Shown here one piece after another: positions 7,251-17,225 of a DNA stretch of 21,354 nucleotides (within the stretch, counting starts at the first letter, position 1; each line of letters starts with the position of its first letter). The stretch is from Bryobacterales bacterium (GTDB lineage: Bacteria; Acidobacteriota; Terriglobia; Bryobacterales; Bryobacteraceae). Under the pieces are notes generated by a model that was not told the DNA's origin, ran no database searches, and saw only the letters and a program-made list of their open reading frames with translations. The stretch lies in contig JAEUQE010000160.1 of NCBI GenBank assembly GCA_016789785.1, positions 1-21,354 on the forward strand, in the 5' to 3' direction. Made by a program: the position numbers and the translations under genes.

Positions 7251-7520
7251 CTAATGGATAAAAGCTTGCAACTGGCACTGAAGCACATTGTTCGCCAGCG
7301 GTCGGATTCTCTCCTGCCTGACGACATACGAGGCCATCACCTTGAAGCGATTCTTGCGGAGGTAGTAGTTCAGCCCGAGTGTGGTCTGCCTGGTGTCTTT
7401 CCCGTTGAGCAGACTCACGTTCGGATCGAAGCCCTCCACTTTCACGACTGCTTGCAGTTTAGGACGGATGAATTTGGCTGCCTGGATGTACCACCCTTCC
7501 GCGATCAGATCGGTTCCAGA
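7251..7520 (-). pseudogene. 3' remnant of an outer-membrane phosphate-selective-porin-type gene
   Basis: About 88 codons ending at a stop at 7251-7253 encode a beta-barrel C-terminus: GWYIQAAKF, then LQAVVKVEGFDPN, then TTLGLNYYLRKNRFKVMASYV, then a final strand ending QLQAFIH. The alternating aromatic/polar strands and the 'TTLGLNYYL' pattern fit the porin O/P (phosphate-selective porin) family. The upstream part of the same open frame shows no similarity to a barrel and has no signal peptide, so the gene is truncated at its 5' side near 7520. Such porins elsewhere pair with phosphate or oxyanion uptake; here only a relic remains beside the ars promoter. Not expected to be functional. Confidence 0.6.
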
Positions 7521-7685
7521 CGTTTGGGCACGGTGAGCTCTGAGTTTGTGTCCCGAGGATTGCCAACAATGGCATGGTGCTGTGACCACGGCACCCGAAC
7601 CGGGGGGAATCATTTGTTCAGCTAAGGGATTTTTCGGTGCAACTTGGCAGATTCGGGTGACATCTTGCACGGTAATAGGTGTAGC

Positions 7686-8276
7686 ATGCCTCGGCGATTT
7701 CTCATTGCTCTTGTACTCGCGGGAATCAGTGGGCTGCCCGCTGCCTGCCAAACCGAAGTGGAAGTCAGGAAGACTCCTATTGGCGTGCAGTATCGCATCA
7801 CGGATGGTGGTGTGGAGGCGGTACTCACGGCTGGGGGCAAGCGTGCGTCGTACCGGGCGAAGGTCAGCCCGAACGCAACGCCCGCGCGGCAGTTTCAACT
7901 GCTTGGGAAGCTGTTTGCGAGAGTACAGCAGGAGGGTCCACTGCCAGCGGCCTTCTCCTTCGCGATGGGGGGCTACGAAGAGCCGGTGGAGCACTTGGCG
8001 CGGACAGCCGCATGCAGTTCGGACTGGGACGGAGCGCGCGGGCGGCCCGTGAAGGGCACGGCGAATGCGTATCTGTTGAAGCAGCTTTCGAATGAGGCGG
8101 CGTTCCGGTCGCTGTCGGAGTTCTTCCGGGGAATGGGGTACCGCAGCCGGGCCGTGTCGGTCGAGCAGATTCTCCTGGAAACCTGTTCCAAACCACAGTG
8201 CGACGCGCGATGCGCGGGGGCCGGCAAGCAAAGGGTGCCCGCCAGCGCGGCGATCAGCTACGAAATCTTCAAATAA
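7686..8276 (+). CDS. Secreted protein of unknown function, upstream of the Tae4-like pair
   Basis: A 196-residue protein. The open frame reaches back to 7644, but the ATG at 7686 begins a clear signal peptide (MPRRFLIALVLAGISGLPAAC), so it is chosen as start. The mature part has a beta-rich N-terminal stretch (TEVEVRKTPIGVQYRI), a central helix-rich region and a C-terminal part with three or four cysteines (ETCSKPQCDARC) that could form disulfides in the periplasm. I do not recognise a family. It lies 55 bp upstream of the first of two Tae4-like amidase genes on the same strand, so the three may be co-transcribed. A periplasmic partner next to peptidoglycan amidases raises the possibility of an immunity or chaperone role, but no sequence motif proves it. 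Confidence 0.65.
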   Translation: MPRRFLIALVLAGISGLPAACQTEVEVRKTPIGVQYRITDGGVEAVLTAGGKRASYRAKVSPNATPARQFQLLGKLFARVQQEGPLPAAFSFAMGGYEEPVEHLARTAACSSDWDGARGRPVKGTANAYLLKQLSNEAAFRSLSEFFRGMGYRSRAVSVEQILLETCSKPQCDARCAGAGKQRVPASAAISYEIFK

Positions 8277-8331
8277 GCGGCAACGGTCCCGACGGGAGTC
8301 CGCTGACCGCGCAGCAACGGAGGAAAACAAG

Positions 8332-8817
8332 ATGGCAAAACTGCCACAATGGTCCGTCTTTTGGGGCCAGTATTACGACTACATCAACTTCACTTCGCCC
8401 TACGTGAAAGAAATGATCGGAGGCGCGGTGAATGCGAGTTGGATCACGAACACGTGCGCAATCCGCATGAGCTACGCAATGAACTACATCGGCTTCCCGA
8501 TTCCGAAGGGATTTCCCAACTTGAACACGATCAAGGGCGGCGACGGGATGCGGTACTCGTTTCGCGTACGGGAACTGCGGCCTTGGCTCCGTCACACCTT
8601 TGGTGCGCCGGACTTCGAGGTGACGAAGAAGGCCAACGAGGCGTTCGACCGGAAGCAGATCGAATCGATGCTGGGGCTGATTGCGTTCGACATCAACTTC
8701 AAAGACGCCACGGGCCATCTGGATGCGACCTTCAACGGCACGTTCAGTTCGGAAGGCAACATTTCGAAGGACTACTTCGCTCTGGCGACGAAGGTTTCGA
8801 TCTGGAAGTGCGCCTGA
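8332..8817 (+). CDS. tae4: Tae4-like peptidoglycan amidase (T6SS amidase effector family), copy 1
   Basis: A 161-residue protein with no signal peptide. It matches Tae4, the effector family with an NlpC/P60-like papain fold that cuts between D-Glu and meso-DAP in peptidoglycan. Visible landmarks: MIGGAV (residues 28-33), then NTCAIRMSYAMNYIGFPI (residues 40-57) with catalytic Cys42, and ATGHLD (126-131) with catalytic His129 and Asp131. The spacing agrees with Salmonella Tae4, whose corresponding stretch I recall as ACPIRMSYVLNATGFPI. The start is the ATG at 8332 with a strong GGAGG ribosome-binding site at 8319-8323. A longer upstream open frame in this register is spurious. A second copy follows after 101 bp. 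No T6SS structural gene lies in the window, so delivery route is unknown; a domesticated or antibacterial role remains inference. Confidence 0.85.
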   Translation: MAKLPQWSVFWGQYYDYINFTSPYVKEMIGGAVNASWITNTCAIRMSYAMNYIGFPIPKGFPNLNTIKGGDGMRYSFRVRELRPWLRHTFGAPDFEVTKKANEAFDRKQIESMLGLIAFDINFKDATGHLDATFNGTFSSEGNISKDYFALATKVSIWKCA

Positions 8818-8918
8818 AGGGGCTCTTCGCTGGCGGGATGAGCAGTTTTTCCGGCCGATTTCACAGTATCCAGTGGAGCGGGCACAATACGAAACCACCC
8901 GCCCGCTGGAGGATCAAA

Positions 8919-9404
8919 ATGGCGAAACTGCCATCGTGGCCCGTACTCTGGGCCCAGTATTACGACTATGTGAACTACTCGAGTGAGACCGTGAAGCAGG
9001 AGATTGGAGGACGGGTCACTTCAGAGAAGATCAAGAATACCTGTGCGGTCCGAATGAGCTACGCAATGAACTACATGGGGATCAAGGTGCCGGCGAATTT
9101 TCCGGGCATGGTTACCGTGGCGGGAGGCGACGGGTTACGGTATGCGGTGCGGTCGCTGGAAATGCGCGAGTGGCTGCGGCATGAACTGGGCACGCCGGAC
9201 TTCTATCTGAAGAAGAAGGCGAACGACCCGTTCGACAAGTCGACGATTCCACCGATGCAGGGAGTGATCGCATTCAAGATCAAGTTTACGGACGCGTCGG
9301 GCCACTTGGACGTATGGACGAACGGGCGTTTCAGCGCTGACCAAATCGCGACGAAGGACTACTTCAACGCGGCGACGCGGATCTCGATCTGGCGCTGCGC
9401 CTGA
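8919..9404 (+). CDS. tae4: Tae4-like peptidoglycan amidase, copy 2 (tandem paralogue)
   Basis: A 161-residue protein aligning without gaps to the preceding one, with about 91 of 161 identical residues by hand count (roughly 57%). The catalytic Cys42 (NTCAVRMSYAMNYMG) and His129/Asp131 (ASGHLD) are conserved, as are the C-terminal SIW-x-CA residues. The charged linker after the PDF motif (residues 94-112) is the main divergent region. The start is the ATG at 8919, preceded by GGAGG at 8908-8912; the upstream in-frame extension to 8349 overlaps copy 1 and is not real. The two copies may differ in substrate preference or be neutralised by different immunity proteins. No small Tai4-like periplasmic gene follows; the next gene is convergent and ends at 9445. 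Confidence 0.85.
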   Translation: MAKLPSWPVLWAQYYDYVNYSSETVKQEIGGRVTSEKIKNTCAVRMSYAMNYMGIKVPANFPGMVTVAGGDGLRYAVRSLEMREWLRHELGTPDFYLKKKANDPFDKSTIPPMQGVIAFKIKFTDASGHLDVWTNGRFSADQIATKDYFNAATRISIWRCA

Positions 9405-9444
9405 GCGGGAGCGCACGGACGACCGGCAGTGAATCGGGGGTCGA

Positions 9445-11247
9445 TTACGGCAGGCCGAACACCAAAACGGTCGGCCCGGCCTCGACCGCGACATACTGCT
9501 TCCCGTCGATCTGATAGGTCATCGGCGATGCCTTCCAGTTGGCGTTGGCCGGGAATCGCCATAGCGGCTTGCCGGTCCTGGCGTCGGCAGCCGCGAAGTC
9601 GCCGTTGTCGGCACCGTAGAACACCAAGCCTCCGTCCGTGCTGAGGACACCGCCCCAACTCCGAGCCATGCCCTGTTGCGGCAATTCCCAGACGATCTTG
9701 CCCGTCTTTGGATCAAGCGCGCGCAGCACCTTCTGACCCGGTTCATTGGGCACGTTGCGTGTGTTGCCGTTGTAGAAACTCTTGCCGGCTTCCCACGAGC
9801 CGCCAGTCCGCGTGTAGATGGTGCACTTTTCGAGTGCCATCACATAGAACAGACCCGTGCCCGGGTGCCAGGCGACCGAGAACCAGTTGGTCGCGCCTTC
9901 CACGGCGGGACAGGCCTTCACGCCGCCTGCCGCCGGAGCCGCTTCATCGCGGACCCTGGGCCGTCCCTTGGCATCGATCCCATCCGCCCACGTGAGCGTC
10001 TTCACGAAGGGAGTAGCTTGCAGGAACTCGCCAGTCAAGCGGTCGAGCACATAGAAGTAACCGTTGCGATTGGCTTGCAATAGCAGCTTGCGAGGACGTC
10101 CCCGCCAGTTCATGTCGACCAGCACCGGAACCTGCGTTGCGTCCCAGTCATGCAAATCGTGCGGAGTGAACTGAAAATACCACTCGAGCTTACCGGTGTC
10201 AGGGCGCAGCGCGAGCACCGAGTCCGAATACAGGTTGTCGCCCCCGCGCTGCTCGCCGTCGTAGTCCGGGCATGGATTGCCGGTGGGCCAGTAGACGAGA
10301 TTCGCCTCGGGATCGTAGGTGCCGGTGAACCAGGTGGCGGCGCATCCGTGCGCGATGTCGCGTCCGCGCCACGTCTCCGAGAGAGGCTCGCCGGGTGCGG
10401 GCACGGTGTAGAATCGCCACAGCCGTTCACCGGTGGACGCGCGAAACGCATCAATGAACCCACGTACACCTTCATCGCCGCCGGAGACCCCCGCGATGAC
10501 CACATCGTTGACAACCAGCGGCGGCGACGTGGCACCGTAGTTCTGACTCGAATCGGCCATCGGGGAATCCCAGAGTAACTTGCCGGTTCGCCGGTCGAGC
10601 GCGAGTACGTGCGCGTTGTCGGTGACCAGAAACACCCGCGAAGGGTCCAGCGCGACGCCCCGGTTGATGCCCGATGAGGTGTCGCCCACCAGTCCCGAGG
10701 AGCGCGGCCGCCGAAACCGCCAGATGGAACGTCCGTCACGCGGATCGACCGCGAATACTTCGTTCACCGAAGCGATGAACATCACCCCATCGCTCACAAT
10801 CGGCGTGGCCTCATGCAGTCCGCTGGAGGGAACGTTGAACATCCAGCGCGGCGCCAGTTGGTGCACGTTACCGGCGTGGATCTCACGCAGGGAACTGTGC
10901 CGGTTGCCCGACAGCAGGCCGTGATAGAACGGCCAGTCCCGCTTCAGGCCTTTGCTTGGAACGATCGCGCCGAGTGGTTGATCGGGGACGGCGGTGGCGC
11001 GCAGAAGCCGGGAGACGAACTGCTCGATGGAGCCGAGTTCCACGCTGGTGAGCGTCATCGGCGGCATCGTACCGCTGCCTTCGCGAATCAATTTGGCCAG
11101 GTTGCCGCGATCCGAACGGATGCGCGGACCGCGTTCTCCGCCGAGTCCATCCGCGCCGTGGCAGGCGCCACAGCGTGCGCCGAACACACGGGCCGGTTCG
11201 TTCTGTGCAAAGAGCGGCGCCACTGCCAATAGCAGGTAAAGAAGCAT
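9445..11247 (-). CDS. PQQ-dependent dehydrogenase with N-terminal cytochrome c domain
   Basis: A 600-residue periplasmic quinoprotein. Residues 1-15 are a signal peptide; residues 20-85 are a monohaem cytochrome c domain with CGACH at 26-30 and a likely axial Met in GTMPPM (residues 59-64). From about residue 105 on it is an eight-bladed PQQ propeller with repeated tryptophan-docking blades such as LDRRTGKLLWD and LDPKTGKIVWE. Metal and catalytic residues include Asn324 in PTGNP and the DWD motif (Asp367, Asp369); the second Asp is the position linked to lanthanide use in XoxF-type enzymes. The adjacent Cys-Cys ring typical of methanol dehydrogenase is absent. The start is the ATG at 11245-11247, with GGAG upstream; the longer open frame to 11355 lacks a signal peptide. 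Substrate is probably an alcohol or aldehyde, unproven. Confidence 0.88.
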   Translation of the reverse strand: MLLYLLLAVAPLFAQNEPARVFGARCGACHGADGLGGERGPRIRSDRGNLAKLIREGSGTMPPMTLTSVELGSIEQFVSRLLRATAVPDQPLGAIVPSKGLKRDWPFYHGLLSGNRHSSLREIHAGNVHQLAPRWMFNVPSSGLHEATPIVSDGVMFIASVNEVFAVDPRDGRSIWRFRRPRSSGLVGDTSSGINRGVALDPSRVFLVTDNAHVLALDRRTGKLLWDSPMADSSQNYGATSPPLVVNDVVIAGVSGGDEGVRGFIDAFRASTGERLWRFYTVPAPGEPLSETWRGRDIAHGCAATWFTGTYDPEANLVYWPTGNPCPDYDGEQRGGDNLYSDSVLALRPDTGKLEWYFQFTPHDLHDWDATQVPVLVDMNWRGRPRKLLLQANRNGYFYVLDRLTGEFLQATPFVKTLTWADGIDAKGRPRVRDEAAPAAGGVKACPAVEGATNWFSVAWHPGTGLFYVMALEKCTIYTRTGGSWEAGKSFYNGNTRNVPNEPGQKVLRALDPKTGKIVWELPQQGMARSWGGVLSTDGGLVFYGADNGDFAAADARTGKPLWRFPANANWKASPMTYQIDGKQYVAVEAGPTVLVFGLP

Positions 11248-11489
11248 TACTCGACTCCGAGGTGGTCGTTTCAGTGTACCCGCACGGGAACCGCAAACGG
11301 AGCAGCCCGTGGAGCGGCATTCGCTGCCGCGCTGCTTACGCTCGTGCACCGGCAATTGCTCCGCAGTCAGCAGCCACAGCCGTGAGGAAGTGGTTGCCCG
11401 GAGTTCTCAATCCTGCGCAAGTAAGCGGCAACTGACGCTCGAATGCGGCGGAAGGGCTCACTCAGTTGGCCGTCTTTAAGTAATCGATA

Positions 11490-11503
11490 CGGCGCCTGCG
11501 CCG
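11490..11503. repeat. Short GC palindrome in the intergenic region
   Basis: Five-bp arms CGGCG and CGCCG around CCTG. Too short to assign a role; it may belong to the same repeat tract as the hairpin 130 bp further on. Confidence 0.3.
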
Positions 11504-11635
11504 TCCTGACGGGCCATTACCGCTAATTGCCAGCACCGGCACAAACTCAGGAGTTACACGATCTTCCGGCAATCCGCGCGGCACTGCTTCCCTGATTACT
11601 CTTCGGCGGCAGGCGGCAGGCTCGGGCACAGCCAA

Positions 11636-11657
11636 GCGTCCCGAGGAGCCGGGACGC
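11636..11657. repeat. GC-rich perfect hairpin, possible REP-like element
   Basis: Two 8-bp arms (GCGTCCCG and CGGGACGC) enclose a 6-base loop. It is followed by GGTGAAAGCCTGCGCTACCG (11665-11684), a phrase that looks like a dispersed intergenic repeat in acidobacterial genomes as I remember them. No T-run follows on either strand, so a rho-independent terminator is unlikely. Confidence 0.45.
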
Positions 11658-11779
11658 GGCATGGGTGAAAGCCTGCGCTACCGTAAGGCGAGCGGCGCGA
11701 ACTCGCAGAGTGAAGAGTGTTGTCCCCGGTCCGGCGGTCCGGCAACCGGCCTCGTGAGTTCTCCGTTCACTTATGGCAC

Positions 11780-14700
11780 TTACGGTGTGAGCAAACCGCG
11801 TACGATAAACACGCTCATCTGCCCGCGGGTGGTGTTGTCATCGGCGCAGTAAGTGGTTGCCGTGCAACCGCTGGTGACGGCGAGTTGGCGCATCTTCTGA
11901 ATGAAGCTGAAAAACGGGTGAGTCGCCGCGACGTCGGTGAAGAAGGCCGTGGCTGGAAAGGCGAGCGGGTCGCCGGAGGCAAGGCCGAGCCTTGCGCGGA
12001 TGAGGAACACCGCCATCTGGCCCCGGGTTACTCCGGCGTCCGGGCAGTAGGTGGTGGCGGTACAGCCGGTAGTGATTCCGAGTTCGCGCATTTTCTGAAT
12101 CCACTTGAAGAACGGGTGATCCGCCGCAACATCGGCAAAGTAAGGTCCGGCGGGGAATGGAAAGTTATCACTGCCATAGATGGCGCGGATGATAAATACC
12201 GACATCTGCCCGCGGGTGGTAATCGCATCAGGACAGTAGTTGTTATTCCCACAGCCGGCCGTAATGGAAGCGTCGCGCATCATGGAAATGAAGTTATAGA
12301 AGGGGTGCGTGAGGGGGACGTCGTTGAACTGCACGGACGGATTGGAAGCGCTCTGGATTACCTGGTGGATTTCGCCCGCAACCGAGACGCTCGCGCTGCG
12401 AACCATGGCGCCGGCATTGGCGGCCACGGTGTAGTTGGCGTTGCCCGGTCCACCCGCGTTCGGCGCCTGCGGGATGGTGAGGAAGTTCTGCGAGGAGATC
12501 GCGGTCCAAGGGCAGCCTGCGCTGGTGTTGACGGCGAAGCTGAAGTTGCCGCCCGCCTGAACGGTGCTCTGGGACGATGGACTGATGGCGTAGGAGCAGC
12601 CCGAGCCTGCCTGCGTCAGCACGAACGAGCGTCCGGCGATGGTCAGGTTGGCCACACGCGGCATGCCGGCATTCGCCGCCACGGTGATTCGGAGCGCGCC
12701 GGCGCCTGTTCGCGGAAAAGTGCCGCCGAAGGTCACCCACGCCGCATCGGATTGCGCGTTCCAGGAGCAGGAGGACTGATTCGTGGAGATGGTGAGTCCC
12801 AACGTGTCACCGAGCGGCGAAGCCGTACCAACAGTCCGGTTGGTCGAATAAGTACATGGCACGCCGCCAAGCTGGTTAATGTAGATAGCGATCATGTTAC
12901 TTTGTGACGTGGCGGCGGTAACCACGGCGAAGTCCATGCTGCCGTTGTTGTCGAAGTCGGCGGCAAGCAGCTTGGCAGGGGATCCTGGGGGATGATGGCG
13001 CATGTCCTGAAACGTTCCATCCCCGTTGCCGAGGCGGTAAGTGATATCGGTATCTCCGCAGCAGTTGGCGGTCAGGAGGTCGGCCTTACCATCAGCGTTG
13101 AAATCGGCGAGGATCGCGTCGGATGGGCCAAAATCGGCGGTGAAGAACACAGCGTTGTTGAAGGTCCCGTCGCCCTTGCCGGTGAGGAGGGCGGTGTGGA
13201 AGCCGAAGCCCGTTCCGGAAGCGGTCACCACCATGTCGATCCGCCCATCGTTGTTGGCGTCGCCGAAATTGACCGATGTCGGGTTCCTGCCGATCGCATA
13301 GCGCATTGCAGTCTGGAACGTGCCGTTGCCATTGCCGAGCAGCACGGAGACGTCGCCTGGCATCGCTGTGGAATTGAACTCGCCGTAGTTGGTGGTGATG
13401 AGGTCGAGGCGGCCATCGCCATTGAGGTCGCGCAGTTGGACTTCCTGCGGATTAGCTCCAGCGGCGATTTCGACCGGCGCCTGGAACGTACCATTGCCGT
13501 TGCCACGAAGAAGTACGACATTGTTGATCACTCCAACGTTGGGCGACTGCCCGGCGACCAAGTCGAGGTTGCCATCGCCATTGACGTCACCCGCGGCAAG
13601 GCCTCGGGGTGAGGTTCCGGCAACGGTGCGAACCGCGCGCTGGAAGGTGCCATTGCCATTGCCGGGGGCGACATGAATCGCGGCATCGCCGGTTTCCAAA
13701 ATCGCGACATCCTGCTTGCCATCCTTGTTGAAGTCGCCCGTCAAGACATCGCTCGCGAAGACATTACCGGAAGCGGGCGCACCGCGCTCGATGTTGACCT
13801 TAGTGGATGGGCCGAATGCGCCGCCGTCCTGTGCCGGCAAATAGAAGAATCCTCCGCTCGCCGCACTGACTATGTCCGCGCGGCCGTCGCCATTGATATC
13901 CCCCGTCGTCAGTGTCGCGCCGAAGGAACCCACCGCATAGGCGGGCGCCCCATAAAAAGTGCCATCGCCGCGGCCGAAGAGCACGGAGATGACATAGTTG
14001 CCGAAGTAGACTCCAGTCAGCGCATCGGGGTGGCCGGAAGCGACGGCGATGTCGAGGTTTCCGTCGCGATCGACATCGGTGACGATGACATTGGCGGGGT
14101 CACCACTTACCGCGTAATCCCGGCGGGTAGGGAATGTGCCATTGCCCGCCCCGAGCATGACGACGATACGGCCGGTCTGGGAGTCGGCAATGACTAAGTC
14201 GGTGCGGCCGTCTTTGTTGACGTCGGACGGTGCGATGTAATTGGCGGTGAAGTCGGTGCTGAGATTGGTGGGCGCCTGGAAGGTGGCATCACCGTTCCCG
14301 CGCATGATGACGAGAAATCCCATGTTGCCGCCGATGAGATCGGCCTTGCCGTCGCCAGTGACGTCGCCGGCCGCGATGGAACGCATGAAGGAAGCACTGG
14401 TGAAGTTGGTGGCAGTGGTGAGGGTGCCGTTGGCATTGCCGCGCAGAATGGACACATTGCCCTGCTCCTGGTTGGCAACGGCAAGGTCAGACCGCCCATC
14501 CCCGTTGAAGTCGAAGGCGGTCATCTGGTCGGGGTAGCCACCCACTGGATAGGTGACGGCAGCCTGGAGGGTACCGTCGCCGTTGCCGAGGAAGACGGAG
14601 ACAATGCCGGAAGTCTGCCGGTTGTGGACGACCGCGATATCGCGCTTGCCATCGCCATTGAAGTCGGCGGCGACCAGGCCCTCTCCGTCGCGCTGAATAG

Positions 14701-15145
14701 GATAGTCCGTGCGGGGTGCGTTGGGGTTGTTGAGGTCGTGGAAGTGGACCGAGAGGTTGTTGCCCTGGAGAAGGCCAACAATGGCCGGAGTAGCGGTTCC
14801 CTTGAGGTTGGCGACTACCGGGTTGCGCGAGGAGACGCCTGGTTCGTCACCGAAGGTAATGGAGGGAGCACTGGCGGGATTGCGCGGGCCGAGAGTTGTG
14901 CACTGGAGCAACTCGTTCACGAAGTTGGCGGTGGAGCCGGCGCGGGCAAAGGGTGCGAGAGTGCGGTAACGGTATTCGGTGCGCGTGCCATCACTTTGGA
15001 GTGCGATACCCGCTACGTAGGCGTTGGTCCCGCCGGTCAGGTAGGAAGTCGATTCCGGCGCCGAGATGAACCGCAGCGCGGGACACAGGGATTGGGCCGG
15101 CATGAGACCGGCTGTCGCGAGCAGGCATGGCAGAATCAGGCGCAA
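11780..15145 (-). CDS. Large secreted FG-GAP/VCBS protein with BACON-like and S-layer-homology domains
   Basis: An 1121-residue exported protein. Residues 1-18 are a signal peptide. Residues about 115-765 hold roughly twelve FG-GAP/VCBS repeats, each with a calcium-loop motif of the D-x-N-x-D-G-x-x-D type (for example DFNGDGKRD, DVNGDGNLD, DANNDGRID) followed by LGNGNGTFQ-like strands, predicting an extracellular beta-propeller or fibre. Residues about 770-935 are two BACON-like beta-sandwich repeats (CSWNAQSDAAWV, CPWTAISSQNFL). Residues 937-1121 are three S-layer-homology-like units (FNDVPLTHPF...GQMSVFIIRA), each with a paired cysteine pattern GC...YC. It starts at a TTG (15143-15145) with a well-spaced AGAGG ribosome-binding site; no better ATG begins a signal peptide. 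Role is probably surface display, adhesion or glycan binding; ligand unknown. Confidence 0.88.
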   Translation of the reverse strand: MRLILPCLLATAGLMPAQSLCPALRFISAPESTSYLTGGTNAYVAGIALQSDGTRTEYRYRTLAPFARAGSTANFVNELLQCTTLGPRNPASAPSITFGDEPGVSSRNPVVANLKGTATPAIVGLLQGNNLSVHFHDLNNPNAPRTDYPIQRDGEGLVAADFNGDGKRDIAVVHNRQTSGIVSVFLGNGDGTLQAAVTYPVGGYPDQMTAFDFNGDGRSDLAVANQEQGNVSILRGNANGTLTTATNFTSASFMRSIAAGDVTGDGKADLIGGNMGFLVIMRGNGDATFQAPTNLSTDFTANYIAPSDVNKDGRTDLVIADSQTGRIVVMLGAGNGTFPTRRDYAVSGDPANVIVTDVDRDGNLDIAVASGHPDALTGVYFGNYVISVLFGRGDGTFYGAPAYAVGSFGATLTTGDINGDGRADIVSAASGGFFYLPAQDGGAFGPSTKVNIERGAPASGNVFASDVLTGDFNKDGKQDVAILETGDAAIHVAPGNGNGTFQRAVRTVAGTSPRGLAAGDVNGDGNLDLVAGQSPNVGVINNVVLLRGNGNGTFQAPVEIAAGANPQEVQLRDLNGDGRLDLITTNYGEFNSTAMPGDVSVLLGNGNGTFQTAMRYAIGRNPTSVNFGDANNDGRIDMVVTASGTGFGFHTALLTGKGDGTFNNAVFFTADFGPSDAILADFNADGKADLLTANCCGDTDITYRLGNGDGTFQDMRHHPPGSPAKLLAADFDNNGSMDFAVVTAATSQSNMIAIYINQLGGVPCTYSTNRTVGTASPLGDTLGLTISTNQSSCSWNAQSDAAWVTFGGTFPRTGAGALRITVAANAGMPRVANLTIAGRSFVLTQAGSGCSYAISPSSQSTVQAGGNFSFAVNTSAGCPWTAISSQNFLTIPQAPNAGGPGNANYTVAANAGAMVRSASVSVAGEIHQVIQSASNPSVQFNDVPLTHPFYNFISMMRDASITAGCGNNNYCPDAITTRGQMSVFIIRAIYGSDNFPFPAGPYFADVAADHPFFKWIQKMRELGITTGCTATTYCPDAGVTRGQMAVFLIRARLGLASGDPLAFPATAFFTDVAATHPFFSFIQKMRQLAVTSGCTATTYCADDNTTRGQMSVFIVRGLLTP

Positions 15146-15182
15146 GGGAAGTTACCTCTGATGGAATGTGAGCCGAGTCCGC

Positions 15183-15191
15183 AGAATATCA
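15183..15191 (-). promoter_or_regulatory. Candidate extended -10 promoter element for the FG-GAP gene
   Basis: On the minus strand the bases read TGATATTCT, an extended -10 (TGn plus TATTCT). It lies about 38 bp upstream of the TTG start and would give a short leader that still contains the AGAGG ribosome-binding site. No convincing -35 was seen, which is common with extended -10 promoters. Confidence 0.4.
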
Positions 15192-15234
15192 CGCAGTTTT
15201 CTTCGATCGAGGATGCGGAAGGGTACTAGAATGA

Positions 15235-17213
<1,979 letters not shown>

Positions 17214-17214
17214 C

Positions 17215-17220
17215 TATAAT
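17215..17220 (+). promoter_or_regulatory. TATAAT -10 box placed for a leaderless ABC-permease transcript
   Basis: A perfect TATAAT ends five bases before the GTG start at 17226, and TG lies two bases upstream of the box. Transcription would begin at or next to the G of the start codon. No Shine-Dalgarno-like sequence is present between box and start. Confidence 0.5.
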
Positions 17221-17225
17221 GCAGT

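Larger units (their letters stand above)
11248..11779. other. Intergenic region of about 530 bp, no convincing gene
   Basis: It lies between two minus-strand genes and should hold the promoter of the PQQ dehydrogenase; a weak TACACT -10-like box is at 11273-11278 on the minus strand. Short open frames on both strands show no recognisable protein. GC-rich inverted repeats (11490-11503 and 11636-11657) are its main visible structure. Confidence 0.6.

Noticed and set aside
6228..7625. Plus-strand 465-codon open frame across the Trx-DGC and arsR genes
   Set aside because: It is antisense to two recognisable proteins and to the operator region; composition is that of a GC-rich shadow frame.
8818..8918. 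Separate promoter between the two Tae4-like genes
   Set aside because: A CACAAT box near 8884 lacks a convincing -35; evidence too weak to list.
11636..11657. Rho-independent terminator
   Set aside because: The hairpin is stable but no T-run follows on either strand.
11462..11662. Minus-strand 66-codon open frame in the intergenic region
   Set aside because: It starts inside the GC hairpin, is arginine-rich and has no ribosome-binding site or family I recognise.
11717..12907. Plus-strand 396-codon open frame opposite the SLH/BACON end of the large protein
   Set aside because: The minus strand encodes clear SLH and BACON-like repeats; repeats in this frame only reflect the repeats on the other strand.
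13000..15000. CRISPR-like or tandem DNA repeat array
   Set aside because: The recurring GCCATCGCC/CCGTTGCC-type words encode the repeated calcium loops of the FG-GAP domains; spacing follows the protein repeats and there are no unique spacers.
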